Part shown: in pieces, positions 17,419 to 25,531 of the stretch
Numbering within the stretch: position 1 is the stretch's first letter
Layout: each line of letters starts with the position of its first letter
Assembly: GCA_965651595.1 (NCBI GenBank)
Contig: CBFGTA010000001.1
Span: 1-51,422, forward strand
DNA: 51,422 nucleotides
Direction of reading: 5' to 3'
Source: CBFGTA01 sp965651595
GTDB taxonomy: Bacteria > Actinomycetota > Actinomycetes > S36-B12 > UBA10799
Notes under the pieces: generated by a model
Database searches by the model: none
Told to the model about the DNA's origin: nothing
Seen by the model: only the letters and a program-made list of their open reading frames with translations
Position numbers and translations under genes: made by a program

Positions 17419-17797
17419 TTCGCAAAGATCTGTCGTATCAGCAGGTATCGCGTATCAGCGGGAACGCCAAGTGGCGTTACCCGCAATGCAGTACCAGCAT
17501 TCGTTCGGAACTCAGTTGATGGTAGATCGGTTTCGGCGATGAGCTGTCGGATGTTCAGATGCTCGGACCATCCCTGGCGTCCGCTGAGATCAGTGACGGT
17601 GTTCCGCACTGCAGTCGTACACCGTTTTCGCGCCAGCAAAAAAGTCTCAGCCAACGTGAGCCAGGACTTGGTGTGCTGGCGATCTGTTGCCAGTGCCCGT
17701 GGGCGCCGCCGGTCCAGTCGGCGAATTCTTATGTAGCTGCAGATCTCTTTGATGATCGCGAACACTTTCCGTTTCGGCGGGGCTGCTGGACCAGCCT
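17419..17797. other. Non-coding or decayed stretch of the accessory region
   Basis: No gene can be supported here. On the minus strand a 207-codon frame runs from 17870 to 17247, but it overlaps the 3' end of hipA and the metallophosphoesterase remnant and resembles no family I know. The stretch probably holds decayed DNA. Confidence 0.4.
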
Positions 17798-18164
17798 CCC
17801 CTAGGTGGAGGTGTGTGGCATGGCGAGCACGATCGCGGCGATCCCCGACGAGGTGGATAGGTTGGTGCATCTCGGGGACTTCGGCCTAATGGGCTCCGGT
17901 TTCGACACGTTCCTTTACAAAGTTAATAGGGCCGCGGCTGCCCGCGGCGTGGATGTTCGTGTGGTGCCTGGGAACCACGAAAACTATGACTGGATCGCCC
18001 GCCAGCCCACCGATGGCGACGGTCTTATTGCCGCCGACTGGATCCGGTTGTTCCCCCGCGGATACCGGTTCACTGTTGAAGGCGTGACGTTCTGCGCGGT
18101 CGGAGGCGCCGTCAGCGTGGATCAAGGACGGCGCACGCCGGGAAAGAGTCGGTGGCCGGCCGAA
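17798..18164 (+). pseudogene. Broken metallophosphoesterase fragment
   Basis: About 115 codons resemble the middle of a calcineurin-like metallophosphoesterase: VDRLVHLGDFGLMG (metal-binding GD), VVPGNHENYDW (GNHE), and YRFTVEGVTFCAVGGAVS. The first metal-binding block is out of frame: GVWHGEH at about 17810-17830 looks like a damaged GDWHGN and has lost the Asp. The C-terminal histidine motifs are absent; similarity stops near WPAE (18164), after which the frame runs into unrelated sequence to 18695. So it lacks both ends and is very likely inactive. If translated from ATG 17820 it would be a meaningless fusion. Confidence 0.5.
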
Positions 18165-18570
18165 GCGGCGCGTCAGGTTGGCCAGCGCCTTGGCATCAGG
18201 CCGCGGGAGGTTGAACGGTGCATCGACGCGTGGTGGCAGTGGCCATCCCGATGTGGTGCGCCAGAGCCGGCCCGTGATCCGGAAGTGATTGAAGGCCCGG
18301 CCGTCATCGACACGCGTGCAGCGACGGTGGTGCGGATGCGCGTCCGCGAACAAGAACAACTCCAGCTGCTCGACATCCGTGCATGCACCGCCGGACACCC
18401 CATGGTCCTGCTTCTCGACGTGCGGCAAGACGGAATCGCGACGACGCGCCAGTCAACAAGACTCGCCGGGCGCCATGTAACAGGATATGTGTCAGGTACT
18501 GGTGGGGCAGTTGTAGCCGCGGGCGACGTCTGCGAATGTCCGCCAGGTTGTGTGCAACCGTGCGTGGCCG
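18165..18570. other. Unassigned stretch between the metallophosphoesterase remnant and the FAD monooxygenase
   Basis: About 400 bases with no recognisable gene on either strand. The plus-strand frame continuing from the metallophosphoesterase remnant is open to 18695, but its composition and its overlap with the monooxygenase argue against a real product. Probably decayed accessory DNA. Confidence 0.4.
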
Positions 18571-20181
18571 TCAAGCTTGGGCCGGGGAGAAGCCGTAGCA
18601 ATGGTCGATTGCTGCTTGGAGGGAGCCGGGGCGCGCCTCGGTGCGGCACGCGATATATCCGTCGGGCCGAACGAGCATCCAGGTCGGACCTGTGATCGAA
18701 AATTCTTTCTGGATTCGCTGGCCAGGATCTTGCAGCAGGGTGACGCCATCCAGAAGTCGCGGCGGCTCTCGGTCGGTCACGACGAAAGCGCTCAGGTTAT
18801 CGAATCGGGAGTTAGCGGCGGACAACTCCCCAAGGGCCGGGTGAGTCGGTTCAGCGAACAGGATTAGGCGGTGGCCGAGGCCGCGGATCGCTTCCCGCAA
18901 GGTCATTTCAGCACCGTCACGGACGATTCCAGTGCTGTGAGGTAGCCGATCTCCCGCACCGGGGCAAGCGTGAGACCGGTCCGCGTGCCTCGCCACGATA
19001 GGGCTGCGGTGGTAATGGATCGACGTCTGGGCGATCTGCCGAGACTGTTCGGTGGTCCACCCGTCGTGGTGGTAGAGGTGGCGGAGCACGCGATCACGCA
19101 TCCGTTGGGTTGTGCCGTGCGTGAAGGTTGTCAGGCGCTCTTGGAGTCCAGCCTGGTGCACGATGGCGGTGTCGATTGGTCGTCGTTCGGCGTCGTAGCT
19201 GTCCAGGATCCGCGGTGATACCAGGTCGGCTTTGACCATGGCGAGTTTCCAGGCGAGGTTCCACCCGTCCTGGATACCTGCGTTCATCCCCTGCAAAGAG
19301 ATGGGGCTGTGTTCGTGGGCGGCGTCACCGGCTAAGAACACCTGCCCGGACCGGAAGCGGCGCGCGTGATGGTGGTGGACCATGAAGTATGTGGTCCAGA
19401 CCGCGTCAACGACGCGGGCCGGTGTCGGTAGAACCGCATCGAGCATGTCTTGAAAGTCACTGACGGTGGGATTTGGTGGACGGCCGCCCGGGGCGAGCGG
19501 ACCACAGTTGACGAAGATTCGCCACCGGTTGTCCGGCATGCTGTAGATCTGTACCGACCCGCGATGCTTCATGAACGCCGCTGCTTCGTGGGCGTCGCCG
19601 TCTGGCCAATCGAGGTCGACATCCCCGAGTGCGTAGCTGGTGGGGTAGTCGCCGCCGACATAGTCGATGCCAGCCAAGTGGCGCACTGTCGAATGAGGGC
19701 CGTCGGCGCCGATCAACCAACGGGACCGGTGTTCTTCACGGCCCTTTGGGGTCGCCAGGGTTGACACGACTGATGCGGACTCCTCTCGTAGTTCGGTGAG
19801 TTCGCTTTGCCAATCGATCTGACCACCGAGGTCGTGGAGGTGGTCGGTTAGCCGAGCCTCGGTCTCGTTTTGCGGCAGGCTGAGAATAAACGGATAGCGG
19901 GTCGGCAACCCTGTGAATGTTGTCTCCCCGATGCGCTCGCCATCGGAGTAATACGCCAGACACTTCCAGTTCACCCCGGCGTCCAGGAAGGAATCGACGA
20001 TGCCGAGTTCCTCGAAGATCTCTAGTGTGCGAGCTTGTAGGCCAGCGGCCTTCGACAGGCCAGCTGGCCCGCTGGCTTTGTCGATCAAGCGGACCGACAA
20101 GCCGCGCCGCACTAGTTCCGCGGCAACGAAGATACCGGTGGGCCCGGCCCCGGCAACGAGCACATCTGAGTAGGAAGCCAT
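18571..20181 (-). CDS. FAD-dependent aromatic-ring monooxygenase (PheA/TfdB-like)
   Basis: Class A flavoprotein hydroxylase of 536 residues. It has the dinucleotide-binding motif GAGPTG (residues 11-16), the DG motif GADGPHSTVR (about 158-167) and the second FAD motif FLAGDAAHEHSP (about 282-293). A C-terminal segment (about 430-536) resembles the thioredoxin-like domain of phenol and related hydroxylases. It would hydroxylate an aromatic or polyketide-like substrate with NAD(P)H and O2. I chose ATG 20181, 58 codons inside the open frame, because the flavin fold starts directly there and related proteins have no long leader. It is divergent from a second FAD monooxygenase 436 bases away. Substrate unknown. 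Confidence 0.88.
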   Translation of the reverse strand: MASYSDVLVAGAGPTGIFVAAELVRRGLSVRLIDKASGPAGLSKAAGLQARTLEIFEELGIVDSFLDAGVNWKCLAYYSDGERIGETTFTGLPTRYPFILSLPQNETEARLTDHLHDLGGQIDWQSELTELREESASVVSTLATPKGREEHRSRWLIGADGPHSTVRHLAGIDYVGGDYPTSYALGDVDLDWPDGDAHEAAAFMKHRGSVQIYSMPDNRWRIFVNCGPLAPGGRPPNPTVSDFQDMLDAVLPTPARVVDAVWTTYFMVHHHHARRFRSGQVFLAGDAAHEHSPISLQGMNAGIQDGWNLAWKLAMVKADLVSPRILDSYDAERRPIDTAIVHQAGLQERLTTFTHGTTQRMRDRVLRHLYHHDGWTTEQSRQIAQTSIHYHRSPIVARHADRSHACPGAGDRLPHSTGIVRDGAEMTLREAIRGLGHRLILFAEPTHPALGELSAANSRFDNLSAFVVTDREPPRLLDGVTLLQDPGQRIQKEFSITGPTWMLVRPDGYIACRTEARPGSLQAAIDHCYGFSPAQA

Positions 20182-20617
20182 TGCCTGATTATGGGCGATA
20201 CCAGTGGCGATTGCGACGTCAAGATTGCTGCACGGCGGCCGCAACCGTAGGCAGGACTGCACGGCGGCCGGGACACGTTTTCCTAGTACCCTACGGCGTG
20301 TTCCGGGCCAGGTGCCGACACCAACGTGATTGGAGGACGAACGAGGTGCGTCCACAATTTCGGCCTCCCGGTCAGCGCTTGGGCCACCTAGTAATTGGAT
20401 GTGGCGTCACTGTCCGGAGGCGTGGATACGGGGACTGGTAGGCCGTCAATTGTGTGTCCAGCCAAGGTGCCAGACCGTGTTACGGCCACCGCCATCTGAT
20501 GTTGAAGCTGCGCGTAGGCGCATATGGCTCATCTAGTATGGCTGCGTCAGTCTGCAACGAGATCAACCCGTGTTCGGGTAGCGCGATGGGGAGCCGGAAG
20601 TGCCGAGGAGGAAACCG
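20182..20617. other. Divergent intergenic region between two monooxygenase genes
   Basis: 436 bases with no credible gene. It contains a 14-bp direct repeat (20228-20270) near the left gene, and TAGTAT at 20534-20539, which fits a -10 element for the right gene though no good -35 lies 17 bases before it. Confidence 0.45.
20228..20270. repeat. 14-bp direct repeat upstream of the PheA/TfdB-like gene
   Basis: CTGCACGGCGGCCG occurs exactly twice, at 20228-20241 and 20257-20270, 29 bases apart start to start. It lies 47-89 bases upstream of the left monooxygenase start codon, where an operator could sit. No regulator gene is adjacent. Confidence 0.4.
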
Positions 20618-21757
20618 ATGCGAGTACTCGTCATCGGTGGCGGGATAGCAGGGCTGACCCTGGCGGCTCATCTGCGCATTCGCGGGATCACGCCGGTGGT
20701 GATCGAGCGAGCACCCGAGTACGGCGATGTCGGGTTCTCGATTGGGCTGTATCCGTTCAGCGCCAACACGCTGCGCGAGATCGGGGCATACGACGAGTAC
20801 ATCCGCCAATCGAAGCCGATGCGCAACTACTTCATGCACGACCAACGAGGCGACGTGCTGCAAGAATTGTCCATGCCCGACGTGCTCTCGACTATCCCTG
20901 GTGAGATGCGGATGCTCCATAGAGCTGCCTTGGTCGAGATCCTGCTCGCCGCCGCCGGGGTCGACGTCCGCATGGGTACCACTGTTGCGAACATCGCAAC
21001 AGGCGATGACCGCGTCCGGGTCGCGTTCAGCGATGGGGACGACGGGGAGTTCGATCTTGTCGTGGGAGCCGAAGGCATGCATTCGCCAACCCGTGCCTCG
21101 CTGGTGCCGGACCAGGACACGACGAAGGACTGGGGATTCACCGCGCTCACGTGGTGGATACCGGACGACGACGCAATCGGCTCAGACGTGCATGAGTATT
21201 GGGGGGCCGCAGCCTTCTTCGGCGTCTATCCAATTCCGGGCAAGGTCATGGCGATTGCTGCCGCACCAACTCCACCAGACATTGACGAACTGTCGCAAGA
21301 CCAACTGCGCGAAATCGCCATTGAGGCAGCAAATCAGTTTTCTGATCTAGCGCAGGGAGCTGCCGCAAGGATCGGTGACCAAGACGTGTTTGCGTGGCGT
21401 ATGATCGATCAACTCAGCCCGACGTGGTCACAAGGCCGAGTTGCTGTCGTTGGTGATGCGGCTTCGGGGTTCCTTCCGACCGCTGGCGTAGGTGCATCAA
21501 ATGCGATGAAGAGTGCTGCGGTACTCGCTGACGAACTCGGCAGAGCGGATGCGGCAACGATTCCGCTCGCCCTCAAATTGTGGGAAGCGAGGGCCCGCCA
21601 GAAGGTCGAAACGAATCTGAACGCATCCAGAACGATCGGCAAGTTCACTTTCATTAAAGGCAAGTCTGCCGCCCATGTGCGCGATCTCCTCATCCGGCAT
21701 TACCCAGCAGAACGCGCGGTCAAGCAGATCCTCGACTGCAACACCCAGCCGTTCTGA
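20618..21757 (+). CDS. FAD-dependent monooxygenase (class A, small)
   Basis: Flavoprotein of 379 residues resembling salicylate/kynurenine/tetracycline-type hydroxylases. It has GGGIAG (residues 8-13) for ADP binding, a variant of the DG motif (GAEGMHSPTRA, with Glu for the usual Asp) and the second FAD motif VVGDAASGFLPTAGVGAS. There is no C-terminal extra domain. ATG 20618 is preceded by GAGGAGGAAACC, a strong ribosome-binding site. It is oriented away from the larger monooxygenase and could act on the same compound, but that is inference. The Asp-to-Glu change may be tolerated. Confidence 0.85.
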   Translation: MRVLVIGGGIAGLTLAAHLRIRGITPVVIERAPEYGDVGFSIGLYPFSANTLREIGAYDEYIRQSKPMRNYFMHDQRGDVLQELSMPDVLSTIPGEMRMLHRAALVEILLAAAGVDVRMGTTVANIATGDDRVRVAFSDGDDGEFDLVVGAEGMHSPTRASLVPDQDTTKDWGFTALTWWIPDDDAIGSDVHEYWGAAAFFGVYPIPGKVMAIAAAPTPPDIDELSQDQLREIAIEAANQFSDLAQGAAARIGDQDVFAWRMIDQLSPTWSQGRVAVVGDAASGFLPTAGVGASNAMKSAAVLADELGRADAATIPLALKLWEARARQKVETNLNASRTIGKFTFIKGKSAAHVRDLLIRHYPAERAVKQILDCNTQPF

Positions 21758-21886
21758 CACGTACCGCAGCTAGGTCGCCAGTTGCGACACCGCACGTCGG
21801 GCGAAGGTGACGACACGAGTCGCTGCAATACAGACCTACCACGGTTCTGACGTTTGGAGTGGACCGCCTTCTTCTGAGTTGTCTAG

Positions 21887-21915
21887 TTGATCACCACTGC
21901 GACCCGTGTCATGAT
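21887..21915 (+). promoter_or_regulatory. Predicted promoter of the seven-repeat secreted protein
   Basis: TTGATC (21887-21892) and CATGAT (21910-21915) are separated by exactly 17 bases. The -10 ends seven bases before ATG 21923, so the transcript would start at or next to the start codon (leaderless), which explains the absence of a ribosome-binding site. Confidence 0.45.
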
Positions 21916-21922
21916 TTCCCGC

Positions 21923-24900
21923 ATGAATCTCTCTCGGGGGCGTGCTCGGCCCACCATCGTAGTTGGTGCGGTCGGAGCCCTCATGGCAGCTGCAGTTGCG
22001 CCTTTCGCCCTCAGTACTGCTCAGGCAGCCACGGTGGAGTACGGCTTCACTGGCTCGCTGCAAACGTGGTCGGTGCCGGTTGAGGTCGTCACCGCAGCCG
22101 CCACTCTGACCGGAGGGCAGGGCGCCAACAGCCCCGACACCGGGGAGGTGGGCCCAGCCGAGGGAGGACAAGGTGCGCAAGTATCAGCGGTGTTCGAAAT
22201 CCCGGCCGAAACGACTCAATTGAATGTCTATGTGGGTGGTTCAGCTAGCGGGTCTGCTGGCGGCTGGAACGGTGGTGGCGACGGCGGCTCGGGTGATTTC
22301 GCTGGCGATTCCGGCGGTGGCGGAGGGGGAGCGAGCAGCATCAGCCAAACCGATGGGACGCCGATTCTCGTTGCTGGCGGCGGTGGCGGCGCCGGAGGAT
22401 TCAACGGTGAGGGTGATGCCCCCGGTAACGGTGGTGACGCCGGAACTGGCACTGACGGTGTCGGATCTCCGGGCAGCGCCAGTCCGACCGGGGAAGCCGG
22501 TGGAGCGGCCGGCATTGTCGCCGGCGGTGCTGGCGGGGCCGGGGGAACGGCACCGTCGGACAGCAACAGCGGTGGGGGCGGCGGCGGAGGCGCGGGCTTC
22601 AACGGTGGCGGTGGCGGATCCGCGGGCGGGAGCCTGCTGTCGGCTTCCTCAAGCGGTGGCGGTGGCGGGGCAGGATCGTCTTTCGCAGCCGTCGGCACTA
22701 GCAACGTGAGCTACGAGACCGCCGGTGACCAGCCGAACGGAGGGTCAGTGCAGCTGACGTGGATCGACATGTCGCCGACCGCGCTCGGGGCCCTGGCGGT
22801 GGGATCCTCGGCTTCGATTCCTCTGTCGTCGACGTACTCTGGCGGCTCGATCACCTGGTCAGTCGTTGGCGGCCAGTTGCCGCAGGGGCTGACCCTCAAC
22901 GGCTCCGCCATTTCCGGCACGCCGATCGCGACCGAGAACTACCAGTTCACCCTGCAAGCCGCCGATCCGGTGGCAGGTTTGGTGTCTCAGTTGCAGTTCA
23001 GCGGCACCGTCACGGGCGCCCCGACGGTCACAGTTCAGCAGGCGTCATCGATCACGGCACATGCAGCAACCGGCAACGGGCAGGTCAATCCGGGCAATGA
23101 GGCGGTCACGTCGATCGAGTGCCGCGTCGCCGCCGATCCCGCCCAGGTCGCGAGCGGGAAGCGGTTCCCCGCTACGCCCTCGACGTTGACCGCATCCGAT
23201 AGCCCCACTCCCGTCACTTGCGGGATGTCGGGCCTCATTTCGAACACCGAATACCATTACGCGTTCTACGCGACCAACGCCTCCGGCACCGGCAACTCGA
23301 TCGCTGAACCATTCACGACAGCGACGCAGTTGCCGACGGTCAGCACCGAGCCTGCCCAGGCCATCACCCCCACAACCGCGATTGGTGTGGGTACGGTCAA
23401 TCCTCATCTCACCGAGGCCGACCTTTCTTGCCGAGTGGCGACGTCCATCGCCGGGATCGCTGGATCCACTGCCGTGGCAGCCAGCCCTTCCCCAACAGCC
23501 CCGGTGGATACAAAAGTGGCGGCGATCTGCGCGTTCACTGGCTTGGCTCCCGACACGACGTACTACTACCGGTTCTATGCCGAAAATGAAGCTGGCGAAA
23601 ACTCTGGCAGCGTGCAGTCGTTCACCACCGGTGCGACCGCCCCGATCGTGACCGTCGGGGCCGCCACCGACGTCGGCTACACGTCCGCGACCGGTACCGG
23701 TACCGTCACAGCCACCAACGACCCGATCGACGACGTCTATTGCCGCGTCGCTTCATCCCCCGAGACGGTGACGAGTGGGACGAGGGTCACCGCCACTCCT
23801 TCCACAGTCGACGCCGCGGCCGTGGCTGTGCCGGTCAGCTGCGGCTTCACCGGACTGACCCCCGGGACGACCTACTACTACCAAGTGTTCGCCGTCGACT
23901 CGGCCGGTACTGGAACAGGACAGTCTCCCGCAACATTCACGACGGCCCTGAGCGAGCCGGTGATCTCGGTAGGGACAGCCAGCGTGGTGAGTTCAACCTC
24001 GGCGATCGGTCACGCCACGGTTTCGACCTCCAGCCAGGCAGTGAGTTCCTTGGAGTGTCGGGTTGCCTCCAGTCCTGACACCGTCAGCAGCGGCAAGAGA
24101 TTCTCGGCAACGCCAGCCACGGTCGCGCCCCAATCGTTCGGCGTAGCCGTCGAATGCCCGCTGGCCAATCTCACTCCTAACTCCACCTACTACTACGCAG
24201 TGATCGCGGTGAGTAGCGGCCAGCACTACAGTTCTGCAGTCTCCGACGGATTCACGACCCCTGGAGCGGTGCCTACGGTGAGCGGCGCGACGCCAACTGC
24301 GGTCGGAACTACGGCAGCGCGGATCCGAGCGCGCGTCACAGCCAATAATTCCTCGGTGTCCGGGATCGAGTGCCGCATATCGACGTCTCCGTCTGACGTG
24401 GATGATGGTGTCGTTTTTCCCGCCACCCCCGCAGCAGTCCCGGCCAGCGCTGATCGCAAGCCGGTCACGTGTGCCATCGAGGGTCTGGACGTGGACACCG
24501 TCTACTACGTTCGTGCCTACGCCACCAATGCAGTGGGCACAGCTGCCGGGGCCGGGGCTAGCTTCACGACTTCCGCCAGCCCGCCGATGGTCACCACTCA
24601 GGCCCCGACAAACGTCACGTCTGCGCGGGCCACTGGCCACGCCACTGTCACCGCCACCGGTGAACCGGTAACAGACATTGGTTGCGCTTACTCCACAAAT
24701 GCTGGATCGGTGGGTCAGGGCACAGTGGTTGCCGCCAGTCCGTCGTCGGCCCAGGCCACGGCCGAGGATGTCCCGGTCGCCTGCGCATTGACTGGCCTGC
24801 AGCCCAATACGACTTATTACTATTCCGCCTTTGCTTCCGATGCCGATGGCACGGCTTGGTCGACACCCGTCGTGCCGTTTACAACGGCCGCAATCACACC

Positions 24901-25489
24901 GAGCGTCACCGGCCTGACCGCAAGTTCTATCACGGTGGTCACGGCTCAACTGACAGCAACAATTAACCCGCAGAACAGCGCGGTCACTTCGGTGTACTGC
25001 CAGGTGTCCACGTCGATCAGTTCCCTCTCGCAGGCTCCGCGCCTGGTCGCGCAGCCTGCGAGCCTTGGCCCATCGATGACCCCACAGAAGGCCGTCTGCC
25101 CCGTATCCCACTTGACGGCTGGCCAGCCGTACTTCTGGCAGTTGACGGCCGTCGGTTCAGCCGGAACCACGTCGAGCTCCCCAGCTAGCTTCACCACCGC
25201 TGGTCGTTCTGGCCCGCCGGTGGTACCGCCTCAGAAGATCAAGAAGAAGGGCAAGACCGTGCTGCTGTCTGGCCCGAGCTACAGCACCTCTGGCCAGCGA
25301 ATTGGCGTCACACTGAAAGTCACACCGAGGGGGGCCGCACCGAACAAGCCCGATTATCGGGTCGTTCGCAAGAACGGGCGCGTCGCGATCAAGACCTATG
25401 GGCATAAGCTGCGAGTCACAGTCATCTACCGAGCATCCGCCCCTGCGGGTGGATCGGGATATAAGCTGTCCCGGACCTACCGAACCTAG
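21923..25489 (+). CDS. Large secreted protein: Gly-rich domain, Ig-like domain, seven two-cysteine repeats
   Basis: Protein of 1188 residues. A signal peptide (hydrophobic core VVGAVGALMAAAVAPFAL, likely cleavage after AQA) is followed by a Gly-rich domain to about residue 260 (YGFTGSLQTWSVP start, LVAGGGGGAGG), a type seen in surface proteins. Next is a putative Ig domain (LPQGLTLNGSAISGTP), then seven repeats of about 104 residues (23018-25207). A basic tail of about 90 residues rich in Lys/Arg (KIKKKGKT) ends the chain. There is no LPXTG motif and no terminal membrane helix, so any wall attachment would be non-covalent, perhaps via the basic tail. I start at ATG 21923 rather than 21887 because of the signal peptide and a leaderless promoter. 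It is probably an adhesin or matrix protein; function unproven. Confidence 0.8.
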   Translation: MNLSRGRARPTIVVGAVGALMAAAVAPFALSTAQAATVEYGFTGSLQTWSVPVEVVTAAATLTGGQGANSPDTGEVGPAEGGQGAQVSAVFEIPAETTQLNVYVGGSASGSAGGWNGGGDGGSGDFAGDSGGGGGGASSISQTDGTPILVAGGGGGAGGFNGEGDAPGNGGDAGTGTDGVGSPGSASPTGEAGGAAGIVAGGAGGAGGTAPSDSNSGGGGGGGAGFNGGGGGSAGGSLLSASSSGGGGGAGSSFAAVGTSNVSYETAGDQPNGGSVQLTWIDMSPTALGALAVGSSASIPLSSTYSGGSITWSVVGGQLPQGLTLNGSAISGTPIATENYQFTLQAADPVAGLVSQLQFSGTVTGAPTVTVQQASSITAHAATGNGQVNPGNEAVTSIECRVAADPAQVASGKRFPATPSTLTASDSPTPVTCGMSGLISNTEYHYAFYATNASGTGNSIAEPFTTATQLPTVSTEPAQAITPTTAIGVGTVNPHLTEADLSCRVATSIAGIAGSTAVAASPSPTAPVDTKVAAICAFTGLAPDTTYYYRFYAENEAGENSGSVQSFTTGATAPIVTVGAATDVGYTSATGTGTVTATNDPIDDVYCRVASSPETVTSGTRVTATPSTVDAAAVAVPVSCGFTGLTPGTTYYYQVFAVDSAGTGTGQSPATFTTALSEPVISVGTASVVSSTSAIGHATVSTSSQAVSSLECRVASSPDTVSSGKRFSATPATVAPQSFGVAVECPLANLTPNSTYYYAVIAVSSGQHYSSAVSDGFTTPGAVPTVSGATPTAVGTTAARIRARVTANNSSVSGIECRISTSPSDVDDGVVFPATPAAVPASADRKPVTCAIEGLDVDTVYYVRAYATNAVGTAAGAGASFTTSASPPMVTTQAPTNVTSARATGHATVTATGEPVTDIGCAYSTNAGSVGQGTVVAASPSSAQATAEDVPVACALTGLQPNTTYYYSAFASDADGTAWSTPVVPFTTAAITPSVTGLTASSITVVTAQLTATINPQNSAVTSVYCQVSTSISSLSQAPRLVAQPASLGPSMTPQKAVCPVSHLTAGQPYFWQLTAVGSAGTTSSSPASFTTAGRSGPPVVPPQKIKKKGKTVLLSGPSYSTSGQRIGVTLKVTPRGAAPNKPDYRVVRKNGRVAIKTYGHKLRVTVIYRASAPAGGSGYKLSRTYRT
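23018..25207 (+). repeat. Seven tandem protein repeats (about 312 bp each)
   Basis: Each unit runs from a P-x-V start, through a first cysteine in a pattern like ECRVASSP, a second cysteine about 35-40 residues later, an aromatic strand like NTTYYYxxYAxNxAG, to an FTT end. Spacing of the FTT ends is about 104 residues. The layout resembles a fibronectin-III-like beta sandwich with an added disulfide. DNA copies are strongly diverged, so the repeats are old and not slippage products. Confidence 0.85.
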
Positions 25490-25531
25490 GCCCACATTGA
25501 TTGGTGAAGGGCAAATACTGGAGAGGTGTTG

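Noticed and set aside
17247..17870. Minus-strand open frame of 207 codons in the accessory region
   Set aside because: It overlaps hipA at one end and the metallophosphoesterase remnant at the other, matches no family I know, and lacks a convincing ribosome-binding site. A small middle part looks protein-like, so it stays a weak possibility.
18165..18695. Continuation of the metallophosphoesterase frame as one 296-residue protein
   Set aside because: After residue 120 the sequence no longer resembles a phosphoesterase, is rich in Arg and Cys, and runs into the 3' end of the monooxygenase on the other strand.
22228..22704. Minus-strand proline-rich open frame of 158 codons
   Set aside because: It is the mirror image of the Gly-rich codons (GGC/GGT read as GCC/ACC) of the secreted protein on the plus strand.
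23993..25111. Minus-strand open frame of 372 codons opposite the repeat protein
   Set aside because: It is an antisense shadow of the repeats, rich in Arg and Gly, without domains or a ribosome-binding site.
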